A DNA stretch of 64,000 nt from NCBI RefSeq assembly GCF_052324685.1, contig NW_027506896.1, positions 159,001 through 223,000 on the forward strand, given 5' to 3'. The stretch is from Brachyhypopomus gauderio. Lineage: Eukaryota > Chordata > Actinopteri > Gymnotiformes > Hypopomidae. A program made the translations under genes and the position numbers. Positions 39,801-53,260 of the stretch are shown in pieces. The notes beneath the pieces are model-generated. The model had not been told where the DNA came from. It was given only the letters and a program-made list of their open reading frames with translations, and ran no database searches. Numbering within the stretch: position 1 is the first letter of the stretch; every line of letters begins with the position of its first letter.

Positions 39801-42800
39801 TCTGACCGCATCACTTGTCCCCCGGCAAGGTGAACCAGTGCATGATGGGAGCAGGATGGCAGGAAACTACAAAAGAGATTTTAAAGAAAAGGAAATGACA
39901 TTGCCCAAGACAAGAAGCTATGCCCACCATGCCCAGTCACATGACTCTGAATGCACCCCAGACCAGAAACCAACAGAGAAACCAGAAAGACATTAACATG
40001 ATGGCGCTCAGACAACTTTGCCCCTAAAAGGCATATCGTCACACCGAACACTACAGAGCCAAATAATTGTTATTAAGTGCGGGAAACACCCCAACACTGA
40101 AGCTGGAGGAGAAATGACTCGCTGGACAAGACCATTAAAGCCCGAAACCCGTTATTAGGAAACACGCCTGGATGTGCAGGTCCAACAAACCTAGTTAAAA
40201 GTTTTTCTGTAGTGTATTGAAGTGCGTGTGTATGTATTATATTTTATACAAGTGTGTATGTGTGTGTGTGTGTGTGTGTGTGTATAAAAAATAAAAAAAA
40301 AACACACAAACTCATCTATTCGTCTATCTGAATGCTTTGTGAATCTTGGCTGTTGTGTGCAAGCTAGCAGTGGGGAAGTTGCATTCACCCCCAGCAGTGA
40401 TCCTCAGAGTTACAGCACTCTGATTACACTCTCTGGTGACATCATCTGCTAGTGATGCTCACAAGTGCATCAATGCTGACTGTCTAGAAACGGTAAACGT
40501 GCAGTAAAGAAAGTCTGACAGTGATTGGCATCACAGAAACCCATCAATAAGGCGCAGCATGAGACATAACTGAACAGCAGAGGGCGATGTGGAGTGAATC
40601 CAACAATAGAACACCGGACGCTGGTGGTGGAGTCATTGCTGCCAACCCACTGACGTCAGGCTGTCCTCGGTCTGCAGGGCCCAGAGAGCTTCTGGGACGC
40701 TTGTTTCCCATGTGCCAGACCAGACGGTTTTGGTCTACAAACATGAATGCGCACGTCCATCTGACAGACAGATGAAGCGGGCTGCATTTACTTTCTGGGC
40801 TAAATCTTTGTATTGGGTGTTTAAGGCAACAGAGCAAAAATCTGTTTTGGATTTTGTGTTCTCCAACATGGTGGTGATATTTGACTTCCTGCCAAAGGAT
40901 CTGCTATATTAATGTGTGGTAAAGTTCAGGTCCCTGAACTCTACAGCAATAACTGGGTTAATATTCAACACTGCCACAGGACAAGACTGGCACTTCTGAA
41001 ATCTGTCAAGTTTGTGAATATTTTTGATTTCTTGACTGGAATTATACATTCTGGCATCAAGTATGATGACAGTCATACTGGCTAACAATTTATTTTAATA
41101 TCCTTCAAAGTCTCCAACACAACAGTGGTGTTCAACAATCTACCAATGCTTACTACACTGGGTACTGAGGACCTGCTAGAGTAGAAAACAGATTAAAAAC
41201 AGAGCACCCAAGCCAAGGAAACAGGTCAATCAAAACGTAAATCAGCAGAAAAAAGAAATTCCCAATGTCAGCATCCAAGCACGACTGTAGACCCAGAGTG
41301 CATGCTGGGACAAGCCTTCAGCTTTAACAAAGCAGACATTCAGTGAATCTGAAATCGGAGAGCGAGGAAGAGCTGGTGGCCAAGTGCACTTGGAGAATCT
41401 GAGAGAAAAAGACGAGGTGCTTCAAAGAAAAGCCCACTACATTATCAGTAATTATGGTAATTGCAAGCTGGAAAGAAGTGAGGAGTGACATTCTGGATGG
41501 GAGACGACACTCCCTTCGGCTCAGGGCCGCGCGGTCTCTGTCTAGCGTGTTAAAGTGCTGAAACCGTGGGGATGTCGGGTAGGAGTACGCCGACGCTACA
41601 TCTTAAAGTGGGCGGAGCTAGATGGGTCCGTGAGGCCCAGCGCTTGGAGGTTGTGGCACTCCAGCAGGAAGCCCTCCCCGATCAGCGGGTTGCTGTAGAA
41701 GAGGTTCTGCTCCGGGGGCAGGCCAGCGTCGGAGCCCCAGTCCGAGTCCGAGTCGGAGGAGCCGTCTGCGGATCCCTCCGTGGCCGTGGGCGGGTAGCTC
41801 AGCTGCTCCAATTGCTCCACCAGGTCATTGAACTGCATGGCCGAGCTGGCGTCCGAGCGCACAGAATATGCAGGGAAGTTGACCATGGAGCTGGCCTCCG
41901 ATAGGTTCTCCGAGCCCGGGAGGCGGAGCGAGGAGGAGGAGTCGGGGCAGCCGAAGTCGAGCGAGAGCGAGTCTCCCACCGAGCCCAGCGCCACGTTGTC
42001 AAGGGAACTGCACTCAGAGCGGTTGTTGGCCAGGGAGCTGGTCTCGGATCGGCCGAACGCGCTCTCTGGGAACACTCGTGCGTTCCCGTTCAGGTCACCC
42101 AGCGCAAGCGCGAACGGTGGCGTTCGCGAGGGCTCCCCATCGCCGTAGCGCTCCGCTTTTTCATCGAAGCCGTACGAGTAGGCCTCGGCCCCTCCTGCGT
42201 AGAAGGACATTTCGGTGGGGTCGTCGTCTATGAATTCCTCGCTGACCTGCAGATGGGAGCTAGCCAACGGGAACGTGGGGATTTGCCTGGCGCGCATCAG
42301 CTCCGCCTCAAAGGCCTCAGGAGTGAGGAGGCCCTTCCTGCAAGCCCCGCCTCCCTCATAGCTACTCAGCCTGCCCCGCCCACTGTCGCCCACCCCCTCA
42401 CCATCCTCATTGCCATTTTGGGGGGGCCACGGACAGGAGAAACTACTCTCTACACACACAAACGAGGGGCTGCAGTCTCCTGCCGCCGGGTTACCAGGGG
42501 CACCTGGGAAGGCGGGGTTTGGTGGGGGGTTGGCCTTGATGGACTCCTTCACAGGGCTGGGTGGTCTGGCCGCCTGCTGGAAAGGCGCGATCTGCTGGGG
42601 TGGAGGCGGAGTCAGGGTCTCCATCCGCAACGGGGTGCCGGGGCCATGCAGGGAGTGGAAGGACACAGAGGCGGAGGGTGGAGGAGCCAGCTTCAGACTG
42701 TCATTGAAGGACAGACTCTGAGAGAGAGAGAAGGGGAGTCAGAACAAGCAATGAAGAGACGTACAAAAAAATATATAAAATCGGTACTTTGACTCGGCCA

Positions 42801-44226
42801 ACAAAAACAGAAAGTGGAGGAACTTTGACCTCTCTACTGACCTGCTTAGGCACATCAGTGGCCAGTGAGCGAGTAGACATGCGAATTTTACTGTTCCTCC
42901 TGTAACACCAACAGAGAGAATCAGCCAGAAGCAAAAGGCATCGCGAGAGCCGCCTCTGGGATGGGTGAAGGAAAGGAAGGCATCACCACAACATGGCCTC
43001 ACCTCTGGTAGGGTGTTCTCTTCAATCCACTCTCTCTCACATACTCCACCAACTGTTTCTGGGTCCTGCCACTGCAACAAAGTAGAACCAACCATACAAC
43101 CACCTGTTCAAACCTGCTCACACAAACAGGGGAGTAAAGGACGCAGCTTAAATGCTACTTAAATCTAGAGGCTAATTAAAGCCATGCAAAAAAGGAAAAA
43201 ATACTCTCAAACAAATAAACAATAGCGCACATTCATTAACTCTGGATATAGTGGAGTGCCTTAAGAAAAGTCCCAAACGCAGACTTGGACAGCAGCCATG
43301 AGTGCTGTGCCCCCCTCCCTCACATGCATGAAACATGCCCACAGCGCAGTACCTGTATCTGAAAGAGGATCCTCGCGTGAAGAGCATGGCTTTGGGCTGG
43401 GGCTGGGGCTGATCGTGCAGGCGGAAGAAGGTGTGGTGCTCCACACAGCTCTTCCAGAAGACCTTACACTGGTCCCGACTAGCCATCAGGAACTCCAGCG
43501 TGTCCTGATGAGGACCCTGGACGACGACACCAAGAAAGAGCAGAAAAGAAATTTGCCGAAAGAAACATGGGGTGCAATTTTGCACTAGTGTCCTGAAGGG
43601 TGTCGTAATGACCACCAGCATCAATACCCACATGGACCTCGGCGTGCAGCTTAATCAGAAATCTTTTCCGTTTGAAGCTCAACTTGCGAATCTTGGACCA
43701 GTTGAAAGTGTTGATCTTTGTGTTGCCCTGAGAAGGAGATTGAGAAAGTGACATTTCTCCATTCTTCAAAGTGCACACCCATCATCCCCCTCCACCACCA
43801 GTCCAGTTTAAACTGGGACAAACGCACTGCTCACCTGAAAGACCTGGAGGCCCATGTGGGCCACAGCCAGGTTGATCTTTGACCCCTCACGGTCTGCCGC
43901 AGGATGGAACCGCACGCCATACATCTCCAGCTTGCGGGCGATCTCCAGAACCTGGAAGTCCGACTCTGCTGGCGTCTGACCTCTAAGAGGAACCACAGCA
44001 GGCCAAAGGATGTAAATAGAGGAGCTGCTCAAGAGAAGATTATTTACTTTTGGATATTTTGTATATTGTAACTTGTGCTTCACACGGAAGCCAAAGTCTT
44101 TGTGATAAGCGTCTAAGAGCACAATACATAATTCAAGAGTTTTACAAGTCTGCAGTTACAGAAACCAAAATGTCACATGCAGTGTCTTTACATTTGGGAT
44201 TTAATTTCATGGAAAGAACGAGAACA

Positions 44227-44269
<43 letters not shown>

Positions 44270-47200
44270 GAGGCCTCAGGCTGCTACCAGCACCACCACG
44301 CCAAGCCTACAAAGCAGATTAGCCATATTTAACCATCAAAGCATCCAGGAAACGTCCTGAAGTGCACGATTACATCCCAACGCCACACGGGCTGAGACCA
44401 GGCCCTTCCAGCAGATGAGACCTTCCGGTTATTCACACGCTGCGGGGAGTCCGATGGCTCAACACCCCGGTTTGCAGCACATTCTAATTTTGCTCATCCT
44501 TTAAGCTGGGGAAATCTCCTCAGGCCCCTCCCCCCAGTCCAGCCGTTGTGCTGCTAATAAACGGGCTTTAGGTGCCGGATTAGGGGCCCTTGGTGTAACA
44601 GAGCCGATCTGAACCTCAACCACCTCTCTCGAAGCCAAATAACACATGAACAAGAGCTGCAATGTCAGAGAGAGAGGGAGGGAGGGGGGGGAGACACAGA
44701 GGGAGAGATGATGGAATGAAGGGGAATGCAGAGACAGATGGTAGACAGATAGCAAAGTCCTGTTGAATGGGCGTAACTTTAAATGTTAAAATACTGAAAT
44801 AAATTACCCCTACAAACATTAACCAATATAAAGCTGTGAATTTCTCTCCTAATGTTGACACGCACTTCACTATATCACTTCTCATTGGAAAAGTATGCGA
44901 ATCCCACAGGGGAGCATTATTAACAGGTGAAAACATTTAAACCACAAATCCTCAAAGGGACACTAGGATCAAAGGATTTATCCGAAATAATAAAGGCACC
45001 GTTTCATCTCTGTCGGTTTCGCCTCTCCAATATTACCAAATTTCTCTTATCTCTTATTTTCGGATCAGAAGTGCAGGCATGCTGGCAGAAGGCTGGTTTG
45101 TCTGAGGCGTGCAGACCAACAGCTGCCTGACATTACTGCCATGTCTAAGCCTCCTCAGCGAGCTTTTCAAACAGCTTTTCGTGCATCTCCAAAGGTCAGG
45201 TCGAGGGGAACGGCAGTAACCGCTACTCTTAAATCTTCCGCACGGACACGCTCAATGCCCCGTCCACCAAACGTGCACACTTGAGTTCTCACTGGTGAGT
45301 CGCCTCTCCTCCTCTCGTGATGCAATAACTCGGGCCCAAAAAAGCAAAGGCAATGAGCAAAACAATTTTCTTGCCATGTATGTCAGATTCTGAGCAATAT
45401 TTAGAACTTCAACATTCTTGTTTTGCTCAGAAACGGCACACGGCTAATGAACTAATGGAAAATTCCAGAAAGCCCTGGTAAAGAAGAACCTAATATTTTC
45501 TTAGGCTATATGGGTTGCAGCACATTCTAACTATGCTCATTTTGCCATTTTTGCTTTGCACACACGGAGGCCCCCTCCAACACATCGAATGGCCACAGGT
45601 GGGTTCGCTGCCCGAGGTTTGGAATCCTGAAAACGCACGCGGTACCTGCCATGTATCTACAAACACGAACACAACATTTCTGTAGCTGCTCGTGAGTGCA
45701 GCGAGGAAGACCAAGATGAAGGTCTTACAGGTGTCGTTGATGATGCTCCATGATCTTCTCCTGCATGTGTTCTTGCTGAGGAACCAACATGTTCAGCTTC
45801 ATAAAGTCCCTGTCTGCCATATCATCGTAATCGCCGAGCTCACCTGAGAAGAGAAATATCACACATGTACAATTATGAATTCACTTTACAAAAGTGAATA
45901 TGGAGATTAAATGGATTAAAATATCAGTAAATCACCATCATTCAGTGAATTATCACTCTTCACTGTGCATGACGCATTTTTTAATCCTCATACATGAGTG
46001 AACCGTGAGCAGTTTGGAGTACACGCCCCACTCTGAACCCCTGAACACGGCCGCCGGACAAACTGGACCCGACCGCTGACCGTCTTCCACATAGCTAGCT
46101 TCACTGTGCCACATAATAGGTGCTTTTCACTGGGTATTTCCGTCCATAGATAAAACGTCAAGTCAAAAACCTTCACCTAGGAGCAGAATTAACAAACTGA
46201 ATGTCACCCATCTTCACACCCTACACAAAGTATCAAGCAAAGATCCAATCTCAAGATGAGTACCCCAGCCCAACACTAGTGTCGAGGTGGACTATACGTG
46301 TGGCTGCAGCTCAGCGAACAGTCCTTCAATGAATGGCAGCGCTCCTTGGCTCCTCTGGGCCAACCGGAGGCCTTTATAGGAAGAACCAGCACCAAGAGAG
46401 AAAGAGCATCTGGTTGATGCAACACCATCCAAGAGGTGAGCATGCAGCATTTCTGAACACAGGCCCGCGTGCTTCCATTACCAGCTGCACTGCGTCATTT
46501 TGATTCCGGCATCGTGTTCCAGCAGTGCAGTACCAGAGAGGACAAGGTGACCAAACCTTCTGCACGTGTGCAGACCGGCTAAACGCAGATGCCTCCATTG
46601 AAGTTCAGAAACAGTGGGCCCTCCAGCAGGTGCATCAGTCTCAAAAAAGGAACCACACCTCAAGAACAGAGATGTAGGAGAGTCACTTCAGTGCCACAGG
46701 GTAATTGAGGCTGGTGACAACCAGAACCCCCTCCCCAGTTTTCTTATAGAAGTCGCTTGGACCTTCAGACAGATCCCTCAATCCACCCTCGCCCCGTCAT
46801 TAAGGCCTCACTTATCTCAGTTTACTTTAGCTGAGGAGGCTCTCCCACTCAACTCAAGGACTTCAGACAGACAAACCTGGTCAATCAGGTAGTGTTCATC
46901 TGCATAGGTGGAGTGTGCAATCCCTGGATGACCCAAAAAAACAAAACCACTTAATTGTGCACAAAGGTGAAGAGTGCCGAGGCTGTAATGTTGACCAGAC
47001 ACACAGGGTTGTCCTCCAATGGCTCTCAGACCTAAAACTGGTCAGTTTTAAGGTCCTCTGGCCTCAACCATGCATGAGCCTCCAGCAAACAGTTGCACCA
47101 ACTTCAAAAATCCATCACCAATACCAAAGATATTGAGCGTTGGAAAACAGGTCTCCACAATCAAAATGGAAGCATAAACAAGAATGAGAAAAACAAGAAT

Positions 47201-50200
47201 AAATCAATAAAAACTAAAAATACACAGGGGGAAAAAATGCTGAGGCCCCATGATTTCCCACTCCAACCAACATGTCCAACACCACACTCACCAACAAAGG
47301 TTGCGATTACAGAGAATGGTACGACAAAGAAAACATTTCCTTCGAGAAGAAGTTCTCTGGTGAAAATGCCTCATTGATAGCAGAATTCAGAGAACGGCCA
47401 GACCTGCTCAAGCTGATAGAAGGCCTGTTCAGTAGGAGAAATATTAAGGAAAGAGCTGCAGGCAGCATCAGCACGGAAGGCTCTCAGGGGAGGGTGTCTC
47501 ATCAGGATGATTGAGGTGGAGTGGGCGTGGCTGTATTCTCCTGCTCCACCTGGATGGTGTACTTACACTGGAGCAGGTGAGATGCCAACAGGGCAGCAGT
47601 GTTCTCCGTGCAGTGGAGTCTGCCCTCCATCAGATCCCTCTTTATCTGCAGGGAGAACAGGTATCTGTAGGAACACACACACGTTAGAACTACTGCAGCA
47701 TCACCAACAGGTGTAACTGTGTAGCCATGGATACATACCTGGTGAACTCTTCCTGAAGCTGGCCTGGATCGGGAGGGAAGAACTTTACTGACAACCGGAA
47801 CAGCGTGTTTGTAGGTCCTGTAGTGAATCACAGAGACACGTGTACACACACAGATGCGGTCACAGCGAGAGAGCCCCTCAAACACGGGGCGGAGGGCAAG
47901 GGTCAGAATCACTGAAAACACCAAACCTGCACACACACTTACGTCGCACTTGTTTGACTACAAGCTTGGTGGGTTCCAGCCAAACCTACAACAGAAAGCA
48001 GAGCAACAGCATTAGCATCAGAGCACTGAAGCACCCCTCAGGAATTCAGGGTGCTCCAGGAAATGTGTGTTATTTCTGGACAAATCCAGATATTTGAAGT
48101 GTACACAACCACCACTGGGAAGAGCACACGTTTCATATCAGTCTGAAAGTATGTCCATGTTACACTACTGAAACACCACTTATTTTAATTACACCATTTA
48201 TAAAAGCAGGACTGCCTACTGTATCGATTAAGGCATGGCTGTAACAAAGCAGTGAATGTTTGCAGCACAGCTGTGTTCCACTTGCAGGGGTCTTACGAGT
48301 GGGCGACCACAACACCAGACAGACAGACACTCTGCACTGTGGATGATGGGTCTTCTCTGAAGCACATCTGGGACTAATTGTGGAAGGAATGCACCTTTCA
48401 TCACCACACCTTCCCGTCATGAGTATACACCACACACGCCCCCCACCCTAAACAGTTAACCACGGCAGTACTCAAAACATGATTCAAATAACAGAAACAC
48501 TGCTGCCCCCCACCCCTCCCCAGTACATTTAATACCTAGCCTCCCTTTTGAAACTGGTTTTTCTACGAGATCGTCCTGCTCTGTGAATAATCTACATCCT
48601 TCTACACTGCAGCCCTCATAGTTAACATTCTAGATTACGCCAGTATCTCGTGACATGATTATATCCTGCCCTCACACCCGATGCTCCACGAGTCAGATTA
48701 AGTATGGCGATTGTGTATTTGCAACAGACCAGCAAACCCGGACTCCCAGGGCAGTAAAATCTCGCTCACAGGATCTACTACCCTTGCCATGTCCAATTTT
48801 TAAGGGCACGCACAAAATTCAGAGACCCAACTCAACCTTGGACTGCAGCTACTCAACTCCCTTCCAGAAGAGCCGCCTGATATGGTTCCAGTTGGCGAGG
48901 AACAACCGCAAGGCAACATTACAAATGTACACGTGTTCTGTCTCGAGGGGGATCTACATTCACTGAAAGCACTTAATATCGACCTCATTAAATCTACCAT
49001 CAATGGGCCAATTGGTTTAGTTTTAGTTATATTTAACCTGGTCGGTTTCCTCCAACTATACCAATTTCACTTTTAAACCTTCATGGATCACAAACCTTTC
49101 AAGCACCTGAAATCCATTTCTCTGCTCCTTCGGTTTTTCTTGGAACAAGTCCTTTGCCAATACCAGTATCCTTCACTCCTTCGCCAATGACCAGTCCAAG
49201 TTAGATTTATTTTATTTTGTTTTTAAAGAACATCAGCTCTAAATCTTCTCTCTTCCAGATAGTTTAAAAACTAGAATCAACCGAAAGCAGAAAACACCAG
49301 AAGTCTAGTGAGATAGGACACGTTCATAAAAACGAATCTCTACCTGGAGGGCTTTCAGAAATGTAAGACTCACCACACTGGGACAATGATGAGTGGCCAC
49401 TTACCCAGTTCATCTGCAGGTTCTGGAACTCCAGACCAAAATAATCACTCTCGATGAGATTGATCCTCTGGAACACTTCAGAACAGAGAGTCTGCCCATC
49501 TGCCTTTGACTGCAGAGAGTGAGACAATAAAAAAAAAAAAAGACCTGAAGTCACATTTGAGCATTCTTATGAATGACTTTCCTAGATGTATATCATGTGT
49601 CATTCTGGAAGCAATATAAACGAAACTATATTGTGTGTAAACCCTCCAGGCCTTTGTGTGAGAGTGTTGGGTTATGGGCTGGTGACAGGCTTTCGAAAGA
49701 TGGCAGCTGCAGTAAACCACCTGTCAGAGAGGCCATGCTACAAGCAGACACCAGATAGCAATTCAACCATGGCCTGTGCCAGACCACACAACCCTTCAGA
49801 CACAGTGCTTGCAAACAGGTAGCTGAGAAAAGCTCAGACAGAGGCCCTTTGAACCAGAATCAGGTCAACGTTCAGTAAAAGGAAAGGATTTTCCCCCAGA
49901 AATCTTGCATTTGAAAATCTCTGGGGTTTGTTTCAACGGAGTGAAGGACTAATTGCTGGGTACTGAGAACATGCAGGATTTGGGGTTTTGGATGCTGCTC
50001 AGAAACTGAGAAAATGATATGGCAGACATCTGTTAGTGATGGAAAATATATTTTTAAAACTTTAAAAAGTGGTTCAAATCGACATGGGCAGGGTAGACTT
50101 TCTTTTAAGCGACTTAACCAAAGCAGCCACTACTTATGAGATAACTGCTTTCTATCTTGGGTTAAAAAGCCAATTTCAAAATGCAAAGTAAACCTTCTCC

Positions 50201-53200
50201 TAAGTTGGAGCAAAGAGCACACAAGGGACACAGCAGGATAAGATCAAATATGCATATTAGATACCCAATTTAAACTTCTCAGCATGCCAAAATAATAATA
50301 AAGTGCTAATTCAGGATTTCTCTGTTCCCAAGAACAAAAGGGGAACAGAAGACCGAAGGATTTTAACTGCTTTCTTTTAACAGTTTCAACTTTGTATTGG
50401 CCGAGCAGTGTAGACGGAACAGAATACCCTTACTGGGAGGACCTGCAATACCCAGCGAGGACAGAACACGGATAAAGAACAATCTGGCCTGGGCTTGAAC
50501 TGTTTGCAGACAAAACAAGGCTCGTCAGTGAGTGTGACCCCTACAGGGGGGAGGCCATCTCTGCAGGAAAGAAATTTAAACAGTTTGATATCTGCAGTAG
50601 CTTCACTGGACCACGGCAGCACAAAATCACAGGTGCACTGGACCAAGGCAACATGGGCCCACAGCTAGTGTGTAGCTCGCCTGCACCCCCAGTGGAGCGC
50701 ACAGAGTTGGTTCTGGGAGGAATTTCAGCCATGTCAAACTGGGCCCGGCCCATCGACTGGACTTAGCAGGCAGTACTCAAGACACATCCCGAAAAGAACC
50801 CTGATGTAATTCAGTGCACACATACATGCCCACATGACTGCAGTGCAGTTACAAGAACGTTTTAAGCATTAAACAGATGAAGAGTCTTTGCCCACCCAGT
50901 TACCATGCCAGCCTACAGGGCATCACCATGCCAGCCTACAGGATGCCTAATGGTGTTGCTAAGGAACCCAAGTACTATTTACATGCATTCAGCTCCTTTA
51001 AATCCCCGAACACCATCTACAGACTCTTTAGCATTTAAACTTGTGGCTACATAAAACCCACTAGTAAAGGAATTCTGGAAAAATGCTTAAACATGCTACA
51101 AAGCCCATTTCGGAAGTTTTGTTTTAAAAACCCCATGCATTACAATGACGTAAAAGGTGGAGGAAATGCCTGAGAAATGAATCACACTTCACAGTTCATT
51201 AGCCTTTAGTCTCTTAAAAAAGCTCTTATAAAATACAGTACTGCTGTAAAAACCAAAACAAGCCATAAATGAGTTTCCACCAGCCACGTCGTCACCATAA
51301 CTAATCAAGATGTCCGCTACTCTGTTTCATGCTAGCTGGCGCTAAGCCAGTCCCCCTGAGGTGATGACAACCCTTTCACTTGTAGCTAACAGCAGCTGAT
51401 TTTCCCCCCTTCACATTTAGCTTTGCAGTGACCGTGACCTTGACACAAGTGTTAGAGTGTCGAGGGAGTTCCTCACACTATGATGCCTGCTCCTGCTTTG
51501 GGGTGGAGCTCCACTGGGGAGGAGCTCCTTTGGACAGGCACAGCGCTGATGCCCAACTAGTTTGGAAATCTCTGAAAACCAAGGAAGGTCAGGGAAGGTT
51601 TCTACTGCACACCTGGACACCATTCGAACTGTTTGCTAATCACAGAACAGGCCTTTCCAATACCAGGTGGTGGTAACGAGCCTCCGAGAAACTCAAAGCT
51701 AATTTCTCAACACTCAATGGCAGCTTCAACACAGCCGCACAGGGAACCGTGGCGTCGCCCAGATGATTACATGTACCCATGTGGATGCTAGAGAGGAGGT
51801 GGCGGGACAGGACCCGTTCAGACACGTCTCGGGATGCTCTCAGGCTGCTAGGCTGGCCTCCCCTACCAACAGTCCAAACAGTTCAACAGCTGGTAGTTCC
51901 CAATGCGCACACACACCTTAAACACAACAGATAAGAACTGTTTGCAGGTGTATGGGCGGGGTAAAACCTCAACAGCTATAAATAACACGGGGGGGGGGGG
52001 GGGGGGGGGAGTTTTTGCTATATGTTGGAAATGACTCCTGGTTATATAGGAGCATTATTTTTTCTCCATTGTTTCCTGAGCTAGGTTGACTCTTATCTTC
52101 CAAACTGGAGCACGTGGACTAGCCAGAAGGAAGTGAGGTCTTTATCTGAACGTTGACATCATCCAGCAACTTTGCCTCTCCTCTCAGAGATTAACACGCA
52201 CTCACACACCCAGCTTAAGACTCTTGATATCCATTAAGAGCTACGACCGGTACATTCCTTCCACACAACCCGGTCCCTCAGGTTCATCTGGACATGGATG
52301 CGTGATCTTCCCTGAAGAGCAAAAAGTTCTTTATACGGTCATACCATACAGACAAAAAAAATAAAAAACCACAAAAGAAACAAACTTGCTGAAATTGGAC
52401 CGGACGTGTTAAAATCTCTTGGTGATTGTACCTGGGCGACTACAGCTTCTATACAGACACTCCAGACAATGTGTCTAGCCACTCCAGAAATCAGGGCAAT
52501 CTTAATCAGATTACGCTCGTTAAAGATAATCATTAGCATCAGCCAATAAATTCCCCAAACACGCCCGGGGACCTTTGCGACAGGGTCGTGAGGCGTGTGC
52601 TGCCTGTCCAGAGCAGACAACCGCACCAGAGGAAAGCGTCAGACACGCCAGGAGTGAATATGGACTCGTCTGGTGTCCTGCTGACCAGCCGGCCCAGCTG
52701 GCACTGCAGGGCTAGCCGAAGCAGGACTTTGTGGCCAGTCCCAGATACAGCACACCAGAAGCCTGCCACTACGTCCGTACTGAACATGGCCATGTGACAG
52801 AGAACAGCAGCTGCCCTGCAGGGGTGTGTTGAGGCCCCAAGGGCAAGTTCATGCAAATGTGAGGGGAGGGGGGCTTAGGGGGACCCAGCAGCCAATCGGC
52901 AGCTCATACCTCATCACTTCGTAAAACACAGTCCCCGTTCACAGGGCGCAGAGCTGCTCCAAACAGCCTCCAGTCAGCCCGGAGCCAAGCTCTACGGCCA
53001 GCCTGGGCCAGCTGCGTCCGAGCCAGCGGCAGCGGTCCACACGAGCGGCCCGGTGAAAGGCACGATCCGTTCCGCTTCTGCGTAGCCACATTATCTCCCA
53101 CTGGGAGACGGCGAGAGTTATGATCCAACCCTCACATGGGGCTCTCCAAGCACAGCCGCCAATTTCTCCCTGTAATTGTGTCATGTGGCAGAAGCTTAGC

Positions 53201-53206
53201 CGACCC

Positions 53207-53260
<54 letters not shown>

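Noticed and set aside
42253-42792. 179-codon frame on the + strand opposite farp2 exon 12
   Set aside because: Shadow of the GC-rich coding exon on the other strand.
46614-46892. 93-codon frame in farp2 intron 5
   Set aside because: No similarity I recognise and no splice signals; could be decayed repeat.
48882-49076. Open frame with a hydrophobic C-terminus, superficially like a retroviral envelope transmembrane part
   Set aside because: No flanking LTR, gag or pol pieces and no motif I can name; it lies in a farp2 intron and may be chance.
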